From positions 1 to 49,119 of the forward strand of contig CAKKQO010000028.1 of the NCBI GenBank assembly GCA_919902105.1: a DNA stretch of 49,119 nt, written 5' to 3'. Positions within the stretch are counted from its first letter, which is position 1. Each line of letters opens with the position of its first letter. The notes below the pieces were generated by a model, which was not told where the DNA came from, searched no databases, and saw only the letters and a program-made list of their open reading frames with translations. This document shows, one piece after another, positions 25,801-33,076 of the stretch. A program made the translations under genes and the position numbers. This DNA comes from Omnitrophica bacterium GWA2_41_15 (lineage in GTDB: Bacteria; Omnitrophota; Gorgyraeia; Ghiorseimicrobiales; Ghiorseimicrobiaceae).

Positions 25801-25867
25801 AAGTTATGGAACCCAATGGGTAACATAACTTACTCATTCCCTTAAAGTGGATTCGTAAGTTATGTGC
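25801..25867. repeat. Structured intergenic element, copy b (partial)
   Basis: Perfect arms AAGTTATG / CATAACTT (25801-25808, 25824-25831) enclose an ACCC..GGGT inner stem. A third copy of the arm (GTAAGTTATGTG, about 25856-25867) points the same way as the first. It lies between rplI and dnaB. Confidence 0.75.
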
Positions 25868-26314
25868 TCACTTATTTTTTACTACCCAAACTTTCAACTT
25901 CGCTTTAACTTCCGGAGAGAGCCTTACTTCTATGCTATATATACCTAAGTCCTTAATTGGCTCATCCAATATAATTTGTTTCTTGTCTAAAAAAATACCC
26001 TCTGTTTCAAGACTATCGGCAATTTGCACTGCGGTGATGCTGCCGTATAATTTATCATCGTCATGAGTATCTACAGAAACAGTGCAGGAAATACCCGACA
26101 ATTTATCAGCAAGTTCCTGCGTTTTATTTTTTTCTTCGTTGAGGCGCTCTGCCTCAAATTTTAATCTTTTCTCGACAGCCGCTAAATTATCAGGAGTTGC
26201 CTTAAGCGCAAGCCCCCTCGGTAGTAAGAAATTACGGCCATAGCCGTCCTTAACCTCAACTGCCTGCCCTTTTTTACCTATACCTTTAACATCTTCCTGC
26301 AATATGATTTTCAC
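25868..26314 (-). CDS. rplI: 50S ribosomal protein L9
   Basis: 148 residues, standard length. The N-terminal domain is MKIILQEDVKGIGKKGQAVEVKDGYGRNFLLPRGLA, which is diagnostic. A central helix with EKRLKFEAERLNEEK and a C-terminal domain (YGSITAVQIADSLETEG, VRLSPEVKAKLKVWVV) follow. It binds 23S rRNA near the L1 stalk base. Flanked by rpsR and dnaB. Confidence 0.98.
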   Translation of the reverse strand: MKIILQEDVKGIGKKGQAVEVKDGYGRNFLLPRGLALKATPDNLAAVEKRLKFEAERLNEEKNKTQELADKLSGISCTVSVDTHDDDKLYGSITAVQIADSLETEGIFLDKKQIILDEPIKDLGIYSIEVRLSPEVKAKLKVWVVKNK

Positions 26315-26382
26315 TTCTTTGACATCCTTAGTTGGTATGAGGGTAAGTTAAGCCTTGCCCCCGCCGAAGGCGAAATGGCTCT

Positions 26383-26679
26383 TCACTTAGTATAAGGCAT
26401 TAATGCTAAGAATCTTGCCCTTTTTATCAAAGCAGCTATTTTTCTTTGGTGTTTTGCGCAATTGCCGCTATAGCGCCTGGATAAAATTTTACCTCGTTCG
26501 CTGACAAATTTCTCAAACCGTTTTATCTCCTTATAATCAAAATTTATTCCGCCTTCTTTACAATAACGGCAAAATCTTTTTCTAACAACACCTAATTGCT
26601 CTTTGGCTTTCCTATTTCTCGCTGTTTTTCTATATTCGGATTCTCTTCTCAAAGCTAAACCCCCCTTTTTACCCCTCAC
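26383..26679 (-). CDS. rpsR: 30S ribosomal protein S18
   Basis: 98 residues. The core [30 protein letters not shown] and [30 protein letters not shown] is diagnostic. Cys37, Cys40, Cys72 and His75 suggest the zinc-binding form. Its open frame starts inside the ssb 3' end (11-base overlap), and the basic N-terminal 30 residues are longer than usual. A later start after the G-rich run near 26655 is possible. Confidence 0.96.
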   Translation of the reverse strand: MRGKKGGLALRRESEYRKTARNRKAKEQLGVVRKRFCRYCKEGGINFDYKEIKRFEKFVSERGKILSRRYSGNCAKHQRKIAALIKRARFLALMPYTK

Positions 26680-27130
26680 TTTCAGGCAAAGTGCCTGCGC
26701 TGCTATTCTCAGCTAAATTTTCTTCCGGTTCTCTTATATCCTCTGACCCTGCACCATATGGTGCAGGGCTAATGCCATTTTCCGTCTTATCTTGTTGTCT
26801 TAAGTTACTTAAGAACTGTACCCGCTCTGCTCTTATTTCAATAACATTGCGTTTTGAGCCATCTTGTGCCTCCCAAGAACGAGATTGCAGCCTTCCCTCA
26901 ATAAATACCGGGCTCCCTTTTCTTAAATATTGATTACAGGCTTCAGCCTGCTTATCCCAAACTACTACCGTAATAAAACACGCTTCATCCTTTTGCTCGC
27001 CATTTTTATCGCGGAAACGCCTGTTTGTAGCAACTCTTAAATTAACCACGGCCATGCCCGAAGGGGTATAGCGTAATTCAGGATCCTTGGTCAAGTTACC
27101 TATGATAAATACTTTATTTAAGTTCGCCAT
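26669..27130 (-). CDS. ssb: Single-stranded DNA-binding protein
   Basis: About 153 residues. The start is taken at the second ATG (27130), eight bases after GAGGAG. The OB fold is clear: [72 protein letters not shown]. The tail (about 115-153) is short and acidic but ends LPESEG instead of the usual DDDIPF-like tip that recruits partner proteins. Part of that tail (SPAPYGAG) is encoded by a perfect 22-bp palindrome at 26747-26768. It overlaps rpsR and follows rpsF. Confidence 0.95.
   Translation of the reverse strand: MANLNKVFIIGNLTKDPELRYTPSGMAVVNLRVATNRRFRDKNGEQKDEACFITVVVWDKQAEACNQYLRKGSPVFIEGRLQSRSWEAQDGSKRNVIEIRAERVQFLSNLRQQDKTENGISPAPYGAGSEDIREPEENLAENSSAGTLPESEG
26747..26768. repeat. 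Perfect 22-bp palindrome inside ssb
   Basis: An 11-base arm CCCTGCACCAT is followed directly by its reverse complement (centre CATATG at 26757/26758). It is read in frame in the ssb tail and gives PAPYGAG. It looks like an inserted small palindromic element. Confidence 0.9.
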
Positions 27131-27147
27131 ATCCATCTCCTCAATGA

Positions 27148-27282
27148 CGACATAACTTATGGAGCAAAGCGCTCATAAGTTATATGTCGGAATTGATCCC
27201 GAAAGATACAAGTAGATTTCGAAGAAATCTACGCAGTGTTTATCTATCGGGACAATAACCCTGCCGCCCCGCAAGATGCGGG
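27148..27282. repeat. Structured intergenic element, copy c
   Basis: Fills the 164-base gap between rpsF and ssb. Module 1 hairpin: CGACATAACTTATG..CATAAGTTATATGTCG with inner GAGC/GCTC (27148-27189). Then GGAATTGATCCCGA. Then an outer TCCCGAaAGATA...TATCTaTCGGGA stem (27198-27252) enclosing GTAGATTTC-gaa-GAAATCTAC (27212-27232). Then CCCGC-aagat-GCGGG (27268-27282). Confidence 0.85.
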
Positions 27283-27300
27283 TCAAAAGGCGAGGGCTAT

Positions 27301-27594
27301 TTAATTATTCTCTAAATTAAAAATTAGCAGCCTCAGTATATCTTCATTTAAATGATAAGCCTGCTTTAGCGTCTCTATCGCCTTAGGCTGGATAGCAAAA
27401 TTAACCCGGTAATAAATACCTTCTTTGTATTTTTTAATAGGAAAACAAAATCTTCTCTTGGGCGACCAAACCTCGCTAACGCTTACTGTGCCTTGATTTT
27501 TAACGATCGGCTCAGCAATATGCTTTGCTACCGAAGCTATCCCCTCTTCTTTTAAATCCGGTTTTAAAATAAACATTGCTTCATAATTTCTCAT
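27301..27594 (-). CDS. rpsF: 30S ribosomal protein S6
   Basis: 97 residues, normal length. RNYEAMFILKPDLKEEGIASVAKHIAEPIVKNQG and the characteristic WSPKRRFCFPIKKYKEGIYYRVNF (about 43-67) identify it. It pairs with S18 in the 30S platform; rpsR lies two genes downstream. Confidence 0.97.
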   Translation of the reverse strand: MRNYEAMFILKPDLKEEGIASVAKHIAEPIVKNQGTVSVSEVWSPKRRFCFPIKKYKEGIYYRVNFAIQPKAIETLKQAYHLNEDILRLLIFNLENN

Positions 27595-27650
27595 TTAGTG
27601 CTCCTTCACAGTTAGTGAACACCCGCGCAATACCGTTTGGCGCGGGGTGT

Positions 27651-28217
27651 CTAATTAAACCTATTCATCGCTTGATTAACGCCCTCTAACGCCCAAGTTT
27701 TTACACAACCTACCGCACTACTAACTAAACTGCTCAGCCGTGTTTTTTCGCCTTTATTAAATTCTGAAAGTACGTATTCGCTTAAATCAATGTTCCCTTT
27801 TAATGAATCCCCTTTTATGCCTAAACGCAGGCGGCAAAACTCATTAGTCCCCAACTCTTCAATTATATTTGCTAAACCTTTATGCCCGCTGCTTGAGCCC
27901 TTTGGCCTGATTCTCATTACGCCCAAATCGAGGCTCGCTTCATCACAAACTACAAGCAAATCCGAGATAACTATATTTTTTTTCTTTATTAGAGCCTTCA
28001 CCGCCCTGCCCGATAAATTCATAAAAGTTATCGGCAGTGCTAATATTACTTTTTTATCTTCAATCTTTGCTTCAGCCAGCAAACTTTCCAAAGCCAATTT
28101 TTTCTTAAAAGAACAGTTTAATTCATTAGATAATCTTTCCACTACTTTGTACCCTAAATTATGCCGGCTGTTTTTGTATTTACGGCCGGGGTTGCCTAAA
28201 CCCACAATTAACTTCAC
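27651..28217 (-). CDS. pth: Peptidyl-tRNA hydrolase
   Basis: Frees tRNAs from peptidyl-tRNA that drops off ribosomes. The 188 residues show KLIVGLGNPGRKYKNSRHNLGYKVVERL with the catalytic His20, PITFMNLSGRAV, DLLVVCDEASLDLGVMRIRPKGSSSGHKGLANIIEELGTNEFCRLRLGI. In the motif usually read as DDLDLPxG the first Asp pair is CDEASL, a mild variation. The start codon is GTG, inside a 21-base leader identical to that of porG. It follows rplY by 33 bases. Confidence 0.96.
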   Translation of the reverse strand: MKLIVGLGNPGRKYKNSRHNLGYKVVERLSNELNCSFKKKLALESLLAEAKIEDKKVILALPITFMNLSGRAVKALIKKKNIVISDLLVVCDEASLDLGVMRIRPKGSSSGHKGLANIIEELGTNEFCRLRLGIKGDSLKGNIDLSEYVLSEFNKGEKTRLSSLVSSAVGCVKTWALEGVNQAMNRFN

Positions 28218-28233
28218 CCCGCTCTTCCTTTCT
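28213..28233 (-). repeat. Start cassette shared with porG
   Basis: 21 bases on the minus strand (GGAAGAGCGGGGTGAA at the 3' end) span the Shine-Dalgarno sequence and GTG start of pth. They are identical to 41719-41739 in front of porG. Confidence 0.8.
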
Positions 28234-28250
28234 TCATAACCTCGCTCATA

Positions 28251-28979
28251 TTAAGTTCTCTCTTCCTTGCCTGAAGGGGCTTGCGCTTTAGTCTTAGCTT
28301 CTTTTGCCTCTTTGCCCTCAACAACCTCTTCCTTCTTTTTTTCCTTAATAACCTCCGGTTCTGTCGCTATCTCCGCACCTAAAGCTGCTTCAGCAGACGC
28401 TACCTCTTCTTTTGAAGGTGCAGCCACTGATAAAACTATCGCATCTAAATCATGCTTAACTTTAATCTTATCAGAAAATTTTATATCCTTTACGTGGATA
28501 GCATCGCCTATTTTAAGATTACTCACATCTATCTCTATAGACTTAGGCACATCCTTAGGCAAACATTCCAGTTCCAACTCCCATAAAATATGCTCTAAAA
28601 TGCCGCCATCAAGCTTAATACCTATTGCTTCGCCTTTTGCCTCAACAGGAACCTTAACCGTTATAGCCTCTGTGAGAGATATGCGGTTAAAATCAATATG
28701 AAGCATCTCCTCGCTTACAGGGTCATACTGTATATCTTTAATCATTACGGTATTACCTTTTGAAGGCTTTTCATCACCGGTTATCTTTAAATCTATAATT
28801 ACATTTTCGCCTTTATGCGCATGAATAAATTTCAGCCACTCAGACCGCAAAATTTTGAGCGCTTGAGATTTTTTCCCGCCGTAAACTATGCAAGGGATAA
28901 ATCCCGCCTTTCTTAAAGCTTTTGACTTTCCTGTGCCTATATCTTCTCTTATATCCACATTTAAAACGACTTCTTTCAT
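28251..28979 (-). CDS. rplY: 50S ribosomal protein L25/general stress protein Ctc
   Basis: 242 residues, the long Ctc form. The N-terminal L25 domain (1 to about 95) begins VVLNVDIREDIGTGKSKALRKAGFIPCIVYG. The TL5-type C-terminal domain (about 100-190) has VKVPVEAKGEAIGIKLDGGILEHILWELELECLPKDVPKSIEIDVSNLKIGDAIHV. A K/E/A-rich tail (about 205-242) follows. It binds 5S rRNA. The prs-rplY-pth order is common in bacteria. Confidence 0.96.
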   Translation of the reverse strand: MKEVVLNVDIREDIGTGKSKALRKAGFIPCIVYGGKKSQALKILRSEWLKFIHAHKGENVIIDLKITGDEKPSKGNTVMIKDIQYDPVSEEMLHIDFNRISLTEAITVKVPVEAKGEAIGIKLDGGILEHILWELELECLPKDVPKSIEIDVSNLKIGDAIHVKDIKFSDKIKVKHDLDAIVLSVAAPSKEEVASAEAALGAEIATEPEVIKEKKKEEVVEGKEAKEAKTKAQAPSGKEERT

Positions 28980-28994
28980 TTTAACCTCACCATT

Positions 28995-29984
28995 TTAAAC
29001 AACTATATCAAACAAAGAACTTACCGACTCCTCTTTATGAATCCTCTTTATTGCATCGGCTAATAACGGAGCAACCGAAAGCACCGCTATCTTAGACCCA
29101 TCCTTTAAAGGTATAGGATGGTCTATCCTTGCAGGATTAGAGGCTTTTTTAGAATTCTTAAAAGGAATTGTATCTGTAATTAATAATTTTTTTATTTGGG
29201 ACTTTTGAATATTCTCGATTGCCGAGCCCGATAATACTCCATGGCTAATCGCGGCATAGATGTTTTTGGCGCCGGCCTTTTTAATTGCGGAGGCCGCTTC
29301 AATCAGAGAGCCGCCCGTTGCCACCAAATCATCCACAATCAACGCATCCCTGCCATCTACCTCGCCAAGAATATGCATTACCTCAGACTTTTCCGGAGAA
29401 ATACGGCGTTTATCTACTATGGATAGGCCTGCAGAGAGCCTCTTGGCATAGGCCCTGGCCATCTTAATCCCTCCGACATCCGGTGAAACTACTACCAAAT
29501 TATCCAGCCTTAACTTCGAAATATAGTCTACAAAAACATTAATCGCAAACAAATGGTCAAGGGGTATATCGAAGAAGCCTTGAATTTGTCCCGCATGTAA
29601 ATCCATAGTCAAAACCCTGTTTGCGCCGGCAATAGTCAATAAATTTGCTACTAATTTAGCTGTGATAGGAACACGCGGCTGGTCCTTTCTATCCTGACGG
29701 GCATAGCCGTAATAAGGTATAACCGCGGTAATCCGGTAAGCTGAAGCCCTTTTTAGGGCATCGAGAAGAATAAGCAACTCCATTAAATTCTCATTAACCG
29801 GTGGGCATGTCGGCTGTATCACAAATACATCTTTGCCGCGTACATTATCATTAACCTTAAGCCTAATTTCACCCTCGCTAAACCTGTTTACTAAAACATC
29901 TCCAAGTTTTACTTTTAGAACGCTGCAAATATCTTCGGCAAGCTTCGGATTGGCGCTCCCGCTGACAATCATTAATTTGTCCAT
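28995..29984 (-). CDS. prs: Ribose-phosphate pyrophosphokinase
   Basis: Makes PRPP from ribose-5-phosphate and ATP. The 329 residues show MIVSGSANPKLAEDICSVL, FSEGEIRLKVNDNVRGKDVFVIQPTCPPVNENLMELLILLDA, TAVIPYYGYARQDRKDQPRVPITAKLVANLL, DLHAGQIQGFFDIPLDHL, VVSPDVGGIKMARAYAKRL and the PRPP loop ALIVDDLVATGGSLIEAA. A GAGGAAAAAA ribosome site precedes the ATG. The repeat at 29999-30129 separates it from glmU. Confidence 0.98.
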   Translation of the reverse strand: MDKLMIVSGSANPKLAEDICSVLKVKLGDVLVNRFSEGEIRLKVNDNVRGKDVFVIQPTCPPVNENLMELLILLDALKRASAYRITAVIPYYGYARQDRKDQPRVPITAKLVANLLTIAGANRVLTMDLHAGQIQGFFDIPLDHLFAINVFVDYISKLRLDNLVVVSPDVGGIKMARAYAKRLSAGLSIVDKRRISPEKSEVMHILGEVDGRDALIVDDLVATGGSLIEAASAIKKAGAKNIYAAISHGVLSGSAIENIQKSQIKKLLITDTIPFKNSKKASNPARIDHPIPLKDGSKIAVLSVAPLLADAIKRIHKEESVSSLFDIVV

Positions 29985-29998
29985 TTTTTTCCTCGTTG

Positions 29999-30129
29999 GT
30001 TCACCCCGTTAGAGATAGGTCACCGCAGGTGACCGTCTAATAATCGCAAATCTACTGATAAAGTTTATGCTTCTGTAATAAACATTACTTGGAATTATGT
30101 GTTGAAAATTTATCTCTAACGGGGTAAAC
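29999..30129. mobile_element. 131-bp inverted-repeat element at the glmU end
   Basis: 19-bp ends GTT(C/T)ACCCCGTTAGAGATA (29999-30017) and its reverse complement (30111-30129) differ at one base. Inside the left end is a GGTCACC-gca-GGTGACC hairpin (30018-30034). There is no gene inside. The right end lies within the glmU reading frame and supplies its last codons. It is MITE-like or a repeat unit; no target duplication could be proven. Confidence 0.7.
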
Positions 30130-31383
30130 TTTAGCCGGAACCCCTAAAACTATTTTTCCTGCCGGCACATTCTTATGTTTAGGAACCACGCATCCTGCGC
30201 CAGTGATAGACGCCCGTCCCACCCTTACAGGAGCAACCAATACAGTATCTGAACCGATAAATGCCCCATCATCTATATAAGTTTTGTTTTTATTTTTGCC
30301 GTCAAAGTTAGCGGTAACAGTACCCGCGCCTATATTAACACTATTTCCGATTTCGGCATCTCCTAAATAGGAAAAATGCTTGATGCGGCTGTTGCGCCCG
30401 ACGCAAGTACGGTTCAATTCGCCAAAACTCCCTATAACTACATTGTCCTTAATCACGCTTTCGCCCCGAATATGCGAAAACGGCCCAATAACACAATTTT
30501 TGCCTATTCTTACATTGCTGTCAATATAGACAAAAGGATTAATCACTGTATCGCGGCCGATTTTTACGCCGTGATTAATAAAAGTTGTCTCGGGGCTTTT
30601 AATTGTTACCCCTTGAGCAAGAAATTTATTAATTAGCCGCTTCGTTAGAATCTTTTCTATCTCTACCAGCTCAAGCCGGCAATTTATACCTAAGACTTCC
30701 GTTCTATCCTCTGCCCGCACCGAAGAAATTCTCTCACCGCGCTCTCTTAATAACCTTATTGCCTCGGTTAAATAATATTCGCGTTTTTTATTGTCGGGCT
30801 TTATATTATTTATCACGCTAAATAACTTTTCTTTTTTAAAAATACAGCTTCCGGCATTAACCTCTTTTATATCTTTCTCATCCTTTCTTAAATCTTTATC
30901 TTCGCGGATTTCTGATATTCTTCCCTTACTATCGCGGATAATCCGGCCGTAGCCTTGGGAGCCCTCTAGATCCGCGGTAAGCAAAACACAAGAGACGCCT
31001 GCCTTATTGTATTCGTTAAGTATCTTTCTCGCCGCGCCTAAACTTAACAGCGGCTGGTCTGCGTAAAGAACCAATAAATCTTTTTCACTTTTTCTTATCT
31101 TAGCTTTAGCGCTTAATACAGCATCAGCTGTCCCCAAGAGCTTTTTTTGCAGCGCAATCTCAATATCCCTGCCTTTATAATTCTCTCTAACATATCCTAG
31201 AACTTTCTCTTTGCAACATCCGACCACCAGAATAATATGTTTTATTTTTAATTTCAGGCACAAATCTATCGCGTATGAAATCACCGGCTTGCCGCATATT
31301 TTATGCAGAACCTTAGGCGTATCCGATTTCATCCGCGTGCTTTTTCCCGCCGCCAGTATTACCGCTGTTAGACCGTTATGCAT
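30085..31383 (-). CDS. glmU: Bifunctional GlmU uridyltransferase/acetyltransferase
   Basis: Makes UDP-GlcNAc for peptidoglycan and lipid A. The 432 residues have an N-terminal pyrophosphorylase domain (1 to about 230) with VILAAGKSTRMKSD and PKVLHKICGKPVI, YADQPLLS, GYGRIIRD and EVNAGSCIFKKE. A left-handed beta-helix acetyltransferase domain (about 250-420) has NPFVYIDSNVRIGKNCVIGPFSHIRG, KHFSYLGDAEIGNSVNIGAGTVTANFDGKNKNKT and AFIGSDTVLVAPVRVG. The last about 15 residues (VYPVRDKFSTHNSK) are encoded by the repeat at 29999-30129, so the natural tail has been replaced. Confidence 0.96.
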   Translation of the reverse strand: MHNGLTAVILAAGKSTRMKSDTPKVLHKICGKPVISYAIDLCLKLKIKHIILVVGCCKEKVLGYVRENYKGRDIEIALQKKLLGTADAVLSAKAKIRKSEKDLLVLYADQPLLSLGAARKILNEYNKAGVSCVLLTADLEGSQGYGRIIRDSKGRISEIREDKDLRKDEKDIKEVNAGSCIFKKEKLFSVINNIKPDNKKREYYLTEAIRLLRERGERISSVRAEDRTEVLGINCRLELVEIEKILTKRLINKFLAQGVTIKSPETTFINHGVKIGRDTVINPFVYIDSNVRIGKNCVIGPFSHIRGESVIKDNVVIGSFGELNRTCVGRNSRIKHFSYLGDAEIGNSVNIGAGTVTANFDGKNKNKTYIDDGAFIGSDTVLVAPVRVGRASITGAGCVVPKHKNVPAGKIVLGVPAKVYPVRDKFSTHNSK

Positions 31384-31407
31384 ATGCGTAAAATATCATA
31401 ACCTACT

Positions 31408-31490
31408 TTGAACAATAGAACAATTGAACATTAGACCGCAATTGAGCATTGGCTCTATTGTTCTATTTTCTATTGCTCAATTGCTCTGCC
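31408..31490. repeat. Octamer-word inverted array between tRNA-Gln and glmU
   Basis: Left words TTGAACAA, TAGAACAA, TTGAACAT and TAGACCGC (31408-31439). Right words CTCTATTG, TTCTATTT, TCTATTGC and TCAATTGC (31453-31484), roughly their inverse. A short AATTGAGCATTGG linker lies between. The word differs from the other arrays but the period (7-8) and mirror layout are the same. Confidence 0.85.
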
Positions 31491-31512
31491 AATTTCGAGT
31501 CCAGGCCGAAAT

Positions 31513-31586
31513 TGGCTGGGACGCATGGATTCGAACCATGATACCAAGACCCAAATTCTCGTGTCCTACCATTGGACGACATCCCA
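31513..31586 (-). tRNA. tRNA-Gln (anticodon UUG), CCA encoded
   Basis: A cloverleaf of 71 bases plus encoded CCA (31513-31515). Acceptor TGGGATG/CGTCCCA, D arm GTCC..GGAC, anticodon loop ATTTGGG with anticodon TTG, T arm CATGG TTCGAAT CCATG, discriminator G. It is the only one of the three tRNAs here with a templated CCA. Confidence 0.96.
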
Positions 31587-31602
31587 AACTAAATCTATAT
31601 TT

Positions 31603-32010
31603 TTAGCCTAAATTATGCAAGTTTGGATTTCCGCCTGAGCCTGCTTTCTCTTTTTGGTATGCATCCAAGATTCTTTTTTGAAGCTGCTCCCGGAAACTCT
31701 GGGTAATGGGATGGGCAATATCTTTATGTTCTGCCTGCCTATTCTCTTCTGAAGATACGGGCTGAGCATTCATCGGAATCTGTCCGCCGCATTGATTGCA
31801 GAATTTACTGCGCAGTTCATTCTTAAAATTACACTTAGGACAAGACTGCTTGACTCTGCGCGAAGGCATGGCGATAAATAAACCGCTGGAACCCTCAATC
31901 ACCTTAATATTTCTCACCACAAAGGCATTGTCAAAAGTAACCGTGACATACGCCTTTAATTTTTTATCCGCGTCATCTTTTAAGAAAACCCTTACCTCAG
32001 TTATATCCAT
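31603..32010 (-). CDS. spoVG: SpoVG-like protein with an inserted zinc ribbon
   Basis: 135 residues. Residues 1-52 match SpoVG (DITEVRVFL, KAYVTVTFDNAFVVRNIKVIEGSSGLFIAMPSRRV). The SpoVG fold resumes at 96 with KDIAHPITQSFREQLQKRILDAYQKEK. Between the two halves sits an extra segment of about 40 residues with a four-cysteine ribbon: Cys57-Cys60 (CPKC) and Cys71-Cys74 (CNQC). Ordinary SpoVG is about 85-95 residues and lacks it. SpoVG proteins bind nucleic acid and regulate genes. The insert replaces the variable loop, so the fold can stay intact. It is alone between tRNA-Gln and a hairpin-rich gap. Confidence 0.88.
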   Translation of the reverse strand: MDITEVRVFLKDDADKKLKAYVTVTFDNAFVVRNIKVIEGSSGLFIAMPSRRVKQSCPKCNFKNELRSKFCNQCGGQIPMNAQPVSSEENRQAEHKDIAHPITQSFREQLQKRILDAYQKEKAGSGGNPNLHNLG

Positions 32011-32020
32011 AGCTGCCTCC

Positions 32021-32172
32021 TTAAATTTCTCCGAATTTTCTTCGGAGAAATTTAACCCCGAAGTTTAATCGAAAATTATGGGACAGAATTTTCGATTGTT
32101 TAAACAAGGGGCATTGCTTAACTTATAAGTCCCTTCCTCAAAAGGTATCAGGAAGGACTATCCTTGTAGGAT
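32021..32172. repeat. Hairpin cluster between ispE and spoVG
   Basis: The 193-base gap carries a perfect 15-bp stem TTAAATTTCTCCGAA-ttttc-mirror (32021-32055). A CCCC..GTTTA outer stem encloses a perfect AATCGAAAATT hairpin (32067-32097, closing GGGG near 32107-32110). Then come AGTCCcTTCCT..AGGAAGGACT (32128-32159) and ATCCT-tgt-AGGAT (32160-32172). No gene and no convincing promoter are seen. Confidence 0.8.
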
Positions 32173-32203
32173 AACTCGCCTAATAACAACACAGCTTATG
32201 CCT

Positions 32204-33067
32204 TCAACAACTCCTGACCACAAATACCCTTAAATCCTTAAGTCGGCGCAAACTGCCTGCTATTCTTTCTGCTGTCTCTTTATTTAAGGCAATTCCGAAC
32301 ACGGCTGAGCCGCTTCCAGACATACCAGAGGCGATACCAAGTTGTCTAAACATAGCTAAAACCTTAGCCACACGCCTATATTTTTTTATAGTCGCTGCTT
32401 CAAGGCCGTTATAAATTAAAGAGCCCAGCGTATAAATATCGCCTTTGCTTAAAGCGTAAGTCAATATTTTAATATTAAATTTTGGTTTTGTCAACCTTAA
32501 ATCTTCGCTGCAACCTTCATAAATCTCTTTAGTAGATACCCTTATGTCCGGGACCGCCAAGATATGCCAGAATACCCTCTTTATCAATAAAGGCTTAATG
32601 ATATCGCCCCTTTGCCTGCCAAAAGCAAATGGCTTTTCATAGATAAAAAAGGGTATATCCGCGCCTAATTTACGGGCATATTTTAGGAGCTTTTTCTTGC
32701 CTAACTCAAGGTTCCACAAGCGGTTTAATCCCAAAAGCACAGATGCCGCGTTACTAGAGCCCCCGCCCAGCCCTGCTGATAGAGGGATAGATTTATCTAT
32801 CTTAATCCGGACACCAGAATCAATACCAAGGCTTTTCTTTAGAAGAGAGGCGGCGCGATAGGCAAGATTATTTTTATCGGCAGGCACTTCGGGGTTATTG
32901 CAAAATATTTCTATTTTGTTTTCGGCAATAGCCTCAAGGGTTATCTTATCAGAGAGGCTTACCCTCTCAAATAGCGTCCTTATGTTATGATAACCGTCGG
33001 GCCTTTTATTGATTATCTCCAGATATAAATTAATTTTGGCGGGCGATTTGACGATTATTTTCTTCAT
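32204..33067 (-). CDS. ispE: 4-diphosphocytidyl-2-C-methyl-D-erythritol kinase
   Basis: GHMP kinase of the non-mevalonate isoprenoid pathway. The 287 residues show VKSPAKINLYLEIINKRPDGYHNIRTLFE with the conserved Lys/Asn, the ATP-binding loop IPLSAGLGGGSSNAASVLLGLNRLW (about 92-116), LGADIPFFIYEKPFAFGRG-like (GADIPFFI) and ASGMSGSGSAVFGI near the C-terminus. It follows tktC by 9 bases. Confidence 0.96.
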   Translation of the reverse strand: MKKIIVKSPAKINLYLEIINKRPDGYHNIRTLFERVSLSDKITLEAIAENKIEIFCNNPEVPADKNNLAYRAASLLKKSLGIDSGVRIKIDKSIPLSAGLGGGSSNAASVLLGLNRLWNLELGKKKLLKYARKLGADIPFFIYEKPFAFGRQRGDIIKPLLIKRVFWHILAVPDIRVSTKEIYEGCSEDLRLTKPKFNIKILTYALSKGDIYTLGSLIYNGLEAATIKKYRRVAKVLAMFRQLGIASGMSGSGSAVFGIALNKETAERIAGSLRRLKDLRVFVVRSC

Positions 33068-33076
33068 CGGATCAGG

